Below are positions 59,343 through 64,000 of a stretch of 64,000 bases of DNA, piece after piece. The position numbers and the translations under genes were made by a program. Every line of letters starts with the position of its first letter. The first letter of the stretch is position 1. The notes beneath the pieces were generated by a model, which was given only the letters and a program-made list of their open reading frames with translations, did not search any database and had not been told where the DNA came from. This DNA is from Acidobacteriota bacterium. GTDB taxonomy: Bacteria; Acidobacteriota; Vicinamibacteria; Vicinamibacterales; UBA2999. The DNA lies in assembly GCA_021730945.1 (NCBI GenBank), contig JAKFYH010000047.1:37100-101099 (forward strand), read 5' to 3'.

Positions 59343-60484
59343 TGGGTACGTACCAACAGATGGGGCACAACACCGACAACCTGCTCTTCGATCCCGATCT
59401 GTCTGGGTATAAGGGCACGGTGCTGAGCCCGATTAACCACGAACTCAGCGCGCTCGTCGATAAGTCGAAAGCTGCGGGCCATCGCGGCCACTTCGACGTG
59501 CTGTTCGACCCACAACTCTACTATCCGAAGAACGGACGCGGGCACCTGCCAGAGTGGGGCTACTACCCGAGTGACCTGGAAACGGCTGATTTGTCTTCGA
59601 TCGTTTGGTGGAACGCACTGACCGACAAGCTGATTGCCGACTGCGACCGAGTCAGGCCGGATGCCATCTGTTCACCGGCGATGGTGCCCCCCCGTGAATC
59701 GAGTCCGGACTACTTTGCGACCATCGTCGAGGTCGGTACTTATCTGCACGGGAAGCTGGAGGCGCATCAGCGCAGTCGGGCTATTCAGACAGCTATCGTT
59801 GATCTCGACTACCTGGCGGCCAAGCCCTCACGGCCGCTCGAGACGGCGTCGATTCTCTCGCGGACGCCCTGTGGAGAGATCTACCTCGTGCTAGGCAACG
59901 ACACCCAGCCGCGGCGGGAGTTCAAGGACGATGAGCAGCTCCTCGGCGCGATGAGACTGATTAGTGCCCTGCAGGCCGGTGGCCACGAAGTGATCGTCGC
60001 CTTTTCGAATGCCGACATGGTGCTCTGGAAGGCCGCCGGCGCTAGTCACTGCGGCACCGGCAAGTACTTCAACCTCCGGCGATTCGCGCCCAACCGCTTC
60101 GAGGACGACGAGCCTGGGGGCGGCCCCGCCCAGCCCTACCTCTTCGAAGAGGCCTTGCTCGCGTTCCTTCGTGCCGCCGACATCGTGAACCTGCAGCGCA
60201 CAGGGATCATGAGCCAGTCGATCGCCACCGATCACTTGGCCCGAGAGTTCGTTCGGGATCTCGAGGAGTCTGGTCTCAACTTGGCGTGGCGCCAGTACCT
60301 GCGGTGGTTCATGACCGCGGAAGGTCAACTGAACACCGGCTTGAAGACGGCGGCCGACATGGTGGCCACAGCGGCCGCCAACTGGCAGAAGGTCGAGAAA
60401 GCCGACATCGCGATGGCCGAGCCGAAGAACGATGGCGCCTGGATACCCGCGTGGCAGAAGGCGCTGGCCGCCTTCGCGAAATAG
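59342..60484 (+). CDS. Cassette protein of unknown function, possible alpha/beta barrel
   Basis: 380 aa from ATG 59342 (overlap TAATG with the kinase stop). Alternating strand-helix units (SPINHELSALVDKSKAAGHR, HFDVLFDPQLYYPKNGRGHL, DAICSPAMVPPRESSPDYFA, EIYLVLGNDTQPRREFKDDE, GGHEVIVAFSNADMVLWKAA) suggest an alpha/beta barrel-type fold, like TIM-barrel or transglycosylase folds. SHCGTGKYFNLRRFAPNRFE is a striking possible active-site loop. Not recognised. It is translationally coupled to the kinase. Confidence 0.6.
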   Translation: MGTYQQMGHNTDNLLFDPDLSGYKGTVLSPINHELSALVDKSKAAGHRGHFDVLFDPQLYYPKNGRGHLPEWGYYPSDLETADLSSIVWWNALTDKLIADCDRVRPDAICSPAMVPPRESSPDYFATIVEVGTYLHGKLEAHQRSRAIQTAIVDLDYLAAKPSRPLETASILSRTPCGEIYLVLGNDTQPRREFKDDEQLLGAMRLISALQAGGHEVIVAFSNADMVLWKAAGASHCGTGKYFNLRRFAPNRFEDDEPGGGPAQPYLFEEALLAFLRAADIVNLQRTGIMSQSIATDHLAREFVRDLEESGLNLAWRQYLRWFMTAEGQLNTGLKTAADMVATAAANWQKVEKADIAMAEPKNDGAWIPAWQKALAAFAK

Positions 60485-60488
60485 AACG

Positions 60489-61757
60489 ATGCCGCGCACC
60501 CCACTGCGGCGCGTCGCCGAAGGCATCTACCGGGGGAGCAAGACGTCCCTGACTGCGGTCGTGACCGTGGGCACCTGGCCAGACGTATGGCGCGTCGAGC
60601 AACCTTTCGACAACGACACGCCGCTGCCGGAGATCCAGGCGTGGCGCGAGGAGAAGCGCGTCGAGATGCGCAAGGAGCGGCCCAACGTCGCGAGGGGGTC
60701 GCTGGCGGCCGACGTGCCGACCTACCTGAAGGGCCAGGCGCACAAGGTCTCTTATGCCGCCAAGAAGTCGGAGCTGGCGGCCTGGGTGGCCACGATCGGC
60801 GATCGGCGACGGCACCAGATCCGCGGCAAGCACCTGACGGCCGTCATCTCGACCTGGCTCGAGGCCGGCGTGTCGAAGAAGACCATCCTCAACCGTTGCC
60901 GCACGCTGCACCACCTGTACGTCACGCTCGCCGACGACAAGAAGGTGCGCACGCCGCTCGACAACATTGAGATTCCGCGGCCGGATAAAACCCGGCCCAA
61001 GCACGTGGCCAACACCCTGATCGCCCGGACCGAGAAGCGGCTGCGCGCCCGCCTGGATGCCGACCGCGCGGCGGCAGAGCGCCACCAGGCGACGAAAGGC
61101 CGGGCCAAGGGAGCTGAAGCCATCCGGCGGTTCGCGACAGCCCAGGCCAACCTCCAGCGACGCGTCCTGGACAGCGCCCGGGCCCGGGCGCGCTTCATGG
61201 TGATGGCCGCCACCGGCATTCGCCCGTCGCAGCTCCGGCGCTTGGAGAAGCCGCATGTTGATCTCCGGCGTCGCATCGTCGACATTGCCGGCGGCAAGGG
61301 TGGCGAACCGATTCTGCAGGCGATGAACGACGAGATGCTGACCGCCTGGCGCGCGTTTGTGGACGCGGCGGCGTGGGGCTCGTACGACGACTCGAAGTTC
61401 CGGCGGCGTGTGAAGGCGGCGGGCTGGCCGGCGGGGCTGCGCGTCTACAACACGAAGCACGCGGTGGGCTTCGCGCTGGCCGAAGGCGGCGCCGATCACG
61501 AAGACATCAAGGACTGGATGGGCCACACCGACACGAAGACGACGCGGCTCTACACCGGCGTGTCGATCAAACGCATTCGCCGGATGAGCGCGACGCTCGA
61601 CGGCCGCTTCGGGTGGGGCGCGCTTGCCCCATTCTCTGACCCATTTTCGGACCGCACGACTACGCACAACCTTGCAGAATCACGCCTAAAACCGACGGTT
61701 ACAAAATCACCGCGCACGAAGGCCGAAACCCCGTCGCGCAGCAAGAAAACCGCGTAG
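60489..61757 (+). CDS. int: Tyrosine-recombinase integrase
   Basis: 422 aa. Catalytic Arg in MAATGIRPSQLRRLEK (245), Lys in AGGKGG (270), box with YNTKHAVGFALAEGG (320-334), His in WMGHTDTKTTRLYTG (346) and nucleophile Tyr355. Where most relatives have HxxRH, this one reads YNTKH, so the second arginine appears to be lysine. The N-terminal SAM-like part (STWLEAGVSKKTILNRCRTL) fits the core-binding domain. It ends beside attR in the tRNA gene. Only four bases separate it from the cassette, so int is probably co-transcribed. Confidence 0.92.
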   Translation: MPRTPLRRVAEGIYRGSKTSLTAVVTVGTWPDVWRVEQPFDNDTPLPEIQAWREEKRVEMRKERPNVARGSLAADVPTYLKGQAHKVSYAAKKSELAAWVATIGDRRRHQIRGKHLTAVISTWLEAGVSKKTILNRCRTLHHLYVTLADDKKVRTPLDNIEIPRPDKTRPKHVANTLIARTEKRLRARLDADRAAAERHQATKGRAKGAEAIRRFATAQANLQRRVLDSARARARFMVMAATGIRPSQLRRLEKPHVDLRRRIVDIAGGKGGEPILQAMNDEMLTAWRAFVDAAAWGSYDDSKFRRRVKAAGWPAGLRVYNTKHAVGFALAEGGADHEDIKDWMGHTDTKTTRLYTGVSIKRIRRMSATLDGRFGWGALAPFSDPFSDRTTTHNLAESRLKPTVTKSPRTKAETPSRSKKTA

Positions 61758-61773
61758 TTTCCTCTATGAAGAT

Positions 61774-61853
<80 letters not shown>

Positions 61854-61927
61854 ACAAGGAAGAGACTGATACTAACACATTGACCGAAAAGTGCCAACGA
61901 TCGTGTAGTCTTCCCGGCGGAGGATTG

Positions 61928-62488
61928 ATGCGAACCAGACTCGCCCACCCCATTGCTGCCGCGGCACTACTTGCCGCTTTACCGCTCGCCGCTGCCGCCC
62001 AGGCACCGGCGCCGGCCGCCCCCAACGCCAACATCGTGGTCGATAACCCGACCTACATTTCCATCCCGCTCGAGATCGCCATCGATCGGCCGGCCGCCGA
62101 CGTCTGGAAGCGGATCGGCAAGTACTGCGACATCGCCGAGTGGCTGCAGATTCCCGCGGGGTGCAAGATTCTCTCGGGCGTCGACGGCGAAATCGGCGCC
62201 GTGCGCTCGGTCGCCAACGAGGTGCTGGTCGGCAAGACCGCGCTCTCCTACACCTACACCCAAACCGTGCGGGCCGGGCGGCCCTACAACCTGTATCACG
62301 GCACCCTCGAGGTCCGTCCCGTAACCGAGAAGACGTCGCGGATCTACTACACGCTGATCTACGACAACTCGATGTTGCCAGACGATGCGGCACGGGAGAA
62401 GGACAAGGCATCGCGCACTGCCACCTTCACCCGCGCCATTCAGAACATCAAGACTCTCGCCGAAGGCGGCACGCTGCCGCCGCGCTAA
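61928..62488 (+). CDS. Secreted SRPBCC-family protein
   Basis: 186 aa from ATG 61928 after GGCGGAGG. Signal peptide (AHPIAAAALLAALPLAAAAQ). ISIPLEIAIDRPAADVWKRI, GKYCDIAEWLQIPAGCKILS, GAVRSVANEVLVGKTALSYT, YTQTVRAGRPYNLYHGTLEV follow the START/SRPBCC ligand-binding fold of the polyketide-cyclase type. Probably periplasmic; ligand unknown. Confidence 0.82.
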   Translation: MRTRLAHPIAAAALLAALPLAAAAQAPAPAAPNANIVVDNPTYISIPLEIAIDRPAADVWKRIGKYCDIAEWLQIPAGCKILSGVDGEIGAVRSVANEVLVGKTALSYTYTQTVRAGRPYNLYHGTLEVRPVTEKTSRIYYTLIYDNSMLPDDAAREKDKASRTATFTRAIQNIKTLAEGGTLPPR

Positions 62489-62489
62489 A

Positions 62490-63719
62490 CTACTTCGCCC
62501 GCGACGAGGAGGTTTCGGCGAGGAGTCGTTCGACCGTCGCCGTAATCTCCTCCTTCGCGCTGTCATGGAAGGCGCCACTCGCCGCGCCCGCAAACCCCGC
62601 ATGCACGCCGCGCACCAGTCCATCCCGTCCCAGGAAGATCGTCGTCGGGAACGAATTGAGGTTATGGATCTGCGGCACCTTCTCTTCCAAATCCGCCTGG
62701 TCGCCAGCCAGCACCACCGGATAGGTCACGCCGTAGCGCTGATTGAACGCCCGCAGACGCGGGTAGCCCTTGGCGCGTTGCGCGTCCTCCTCGAATGACA
62801 ACGCCACGATCTCGAGGCCCTTCGACTGGTACTTGCGATAGAGCTCCGCCAGAAACGGCGCCTCGTCGTGGCAGTTTGGGCACCAACTGCCGCTGATGCT
62901 GACAATCACCACCCTGCCGCGGAAACGCTCGTCAGCACTCGACAGTGTCTTGCCGTTGAGGTCAGGGAAACTGAAGGTGAAGGGCTCGGTGGGATTCTTC
63001 ACGCTCGAATGACGCGACGGGTCGGTCGGCTCAGGCACGTCCTTCAGCCTGGCGTCCTTCTCACGCACGGCCACGAGGCGCTCCTGCCGGTTGCGCAGGA
63101 TCTCAAGACCGCCGTCCTTGGTCGGTGTGAGTTCCAACACCAGCGGCCGCGCACCCGAGAAGTGACTGACCACGAACTTGCCGTCGCGATAGGTGCCGGC
63201 CAGGGCGCCGGTGTCGCCGTCAACCCGCAGGATCGCGGCCGTCACTTCGGCGCCTGACTGACGGACAATCAGCCGCCAGGCGGCCTCACCCTTGTTGCTC
63301 TTGACGCCGCCAATCTGCCACACGCCGTCGATGGCCGGCACTTCGTTGGGAAACGCCGGCGACGGCGCGAAGCGCTTCGCGTAGAACGGATAGTAGCCGC
63401 TGGCGCGATTGTAGCTGCCGGTCAGACGGCCGTTGACCAACGCGGCTTCAACCGCCGTGCCGTAGTGATCGAAGCGCAAGCTCAACGTGCCGTTCTCGAA
63501 CTGTCCACCGGTCGACGCCACCTTCTCGTCGCCGTTGAAGAACCAGCCGCTCACCGACGAACCGGTGCCGGCGATCTCGAATCGGAACGGGATCTCAAGG
63601 CCGCCGACGACGACGGCGGCGTCCCACAGGCCGGCCGGCGACGGTGGCTGCGCCGACGCCAAGGGGGCGAACGACAACGCCGCGATCGCGATAGATAGGT
63701 AACGAACCAAACGCTTCAT
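62490..63719 (-). CDS. Secreted thioredoxin-fold (TlpA-like) protein with beta-sandwich N-domain
   Basis: 409 aa from ATG 63719. Signal peptide (VRYLSIAIAALSFAPLASAQ), then a beta-rich domain (EIPFRFEIAGTGSSVSGWFF, GGQFENGTLSLRFDHYGTAV) and a C-terminal TlpA/AhpC-like domain with active site SGSWCPNCHDEAPFLAELYR, plus NSFPTTIFLGRDGLV with the cis-proline. A periplasmic thiol-disulfide reductase by family. Preceded by a leader ORF and terminator-like hairpin. Confidence 0.88.
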   Translation of the reverse strand: MKRLVRYLSIAIAALSFAPLASAQPPSPAGLWDAAVVVGGLEIPFRFEIAGTGSSVSGWFFNGDEKVASTGGQFENGTLSLRFDHYGTAVEAALVNGRLTGSYNRASGYYPFYAKRFAPSPAFPNEVPAIDGVWQIGGVKSNKGEAAWRLIVRQSGAEVTAAILRVDGDTGALAGTYRDGKFVVSHFSGARPLVLELTPTKDGGLEILRNRQERLVAVREKDARLKDVPEPTDPSRHSSVKNPTEPFTFSFPDLNGKTLSSADERFRGRVVIVSISGSWCPNCHDEAPFLAELYRKYQSKGLEIVALSFEEDAQRAKGYPRLRAFNQRYGVTYPVVLAGDQADLEEKVPQIHNLNSFPTTIFLGRDGLVRGVHAGFAGAASGAFHDSAKEEITATVERLLAETSSSRAK

Positions 63720-63774
63720 GGTGTCTCCTGTATCGGTGGCGGCAGCACCAGAGTGCTGCCCTCCTGGTAAACGA

Positions 63775-63816
63775 GGCAAAAAGCAAAAAGGCCCGAAGGT
63801 TTTCACCTCCGGGCCT
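63775..63816 (-). terminator. Intrinsic terminator (attenuator) upstream of the TlpA-like gene
   Basis: On the minus strand AAGGCCCGGAGG-TGAAAA-CCTTCGGGCCTT forms an 11-12-bp stem followed by TTTTTGCTTTTTGCC. It lies between the leader ORF and the TlpA-like gene, so it can end transcription before that gene. Another inverted repeat, GAAGCC-GGCT-GGCTTC (63836-63851), precedes it and could offer an alternative pairing. Confidence 0.78.
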
Positions 63817-63865
63817 TGAATCGGCTGAGAACTTTGAAGCCGGCTGGCTTCAGGACCAGGACGAC

Positions 63866-63940
63866 TTATGTGGACACAGCACGACAGGCGTCGGAGGAAC
63901 CCCCGACGCAACAACACGCACTGGCCCACGCGTTCTTCAT
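63866..63940 (-). CDS. Cysteine-rich leader peptide (24 aa)
   Basis: ATG 63940 to TAA 63866: KNAWASACCCVGGSSDACRA, then VST. Three consecutive Cys codons (TGT TGT TGC) and one more. It begins three bases after the predicted transcript start and lacks a ribosome site, so it would be leaderless. The pattern suggests a leader that senses cysteine supply. Confidence 0.55.
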   Translation of the reverse strand: MKNAWASACCCVGGSSDACRAVST

Positions 63941-63949
63941 GACTTGGCT

Positions 63950-63979
63950 GTTATCCCCGAATCTGTCGTGTCCTGTCAA
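63950..63979 (-). promoter_or_regulatory. Promoter for leader ORF and TlpA-like gene
   Basis: TTGACA (63979-63974), 18-bp spacing, GATAAC (63955-63950) on the minus strand; the expected start is near 63943, next to ATG 63940. Confidence 0.65.
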
Positions 63980-64000
63980 GGCACCCCTAGAGGCCTGCCC

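Larger units (their letters stand above)
13552..61773. mobile_element. Prophage integrated in the tRNA-fMet gene, lambda-like siphovirus type
   Basis: The 48,272-bp repeat-to-repeat interval carries a full virion gene set: small and large terminase, gpW-like joiner, portal, ClpP-type protease, decoration, capsid, tail tube, chaperone with frameshift, tape measure, tail tip or fibre and lysis-type genes. It also has a repressor/cro switch, a replication gene with a candidate origin, and a tyrosine integrase. No virion gene is visibly broken, so it may be inducible. Virion and early genes all run on the minus strand; repressor, accessory cassette and integrase run on the plus strand. Confidence 0.93.

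Overview
The window is GC-rich bacterial chromosome carrying one complete-looking prophage. The host flanks point to an Acidobacteriota genome, probably class Vicinamibacteria. The clearest marker is a large duplicated orphan permease of the ADOP type (6107-8605), together with small lineage-typical secreted and membrane proteins. No rRNA is present, so this is inference from gene families.

Left host flank (1-13.5 kb): a truncated RNase III with an extra N-terminal DUF2007-like domain, a membrane-bound PP2C/SpoIIE-type phosphatase, a cystathionine gamma-synthase-family PLP enzyme, CutA, a block of 32-bp tandem repeats, a ribbon-helix-helix protein, an FtsB-like protein, an OsmC protein, the ADOP permease, a cold-shock protein, a PAS protein, a SEC-C protein and several small secreted or membrane proteins.

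Prophage (about 13.5-61.8 kb, 48,272 bp between repeat starts): two identical 50-bp direct repeats bound it. The right copy lies inside an intact initiator tRNA-fMet gene (61777-61853, minus strand), and a tyrosine integrase ends 19 bp from that tRNA. The left end carries ardC-like and higBA genes under duplicated promoters. One long minus-strand block runs from about 54.5 kb down to 15.8 kb: cro-like regulator, small early genes, ParB-like protein, DNA methylase, SNF2 helicase, replication gene, terminase, portal, protease, decoration and capsid proteins, tail genes, tape measure, tail tip or fibre proteins, and lysis-type genes. The virion genes are lambda-like and siphoviral. The tail assembly chaperone shows a textbook -1 frameshift site (A AAA AAA).

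A divergent plus-strand block starts with the repressor (54656). After a 307-bp gap it continues as a tight operon (55413-61757): a secreted protein, a methyltransferase-nuclease fusion, a small protein, a PD-(D/E)XK nuclease, a Ser/Thr kinase, a 380-aa protein of unknown function, and the integrase. The four larger genes before the integrase look like a lysogen-expressed defence cassette. I do not recognise the combination, so it is the best candidate for a new system.

Right host flank (61.85-64 kb): a secreted SRPBCC protein, and a thioredoxin-fold (TlpA-like) secreted protein. The latter is preceded by a promoter, a cysteine-rich 24-codon leader ORF and a terminator hairpin, which resembles a cysteine attenuator.
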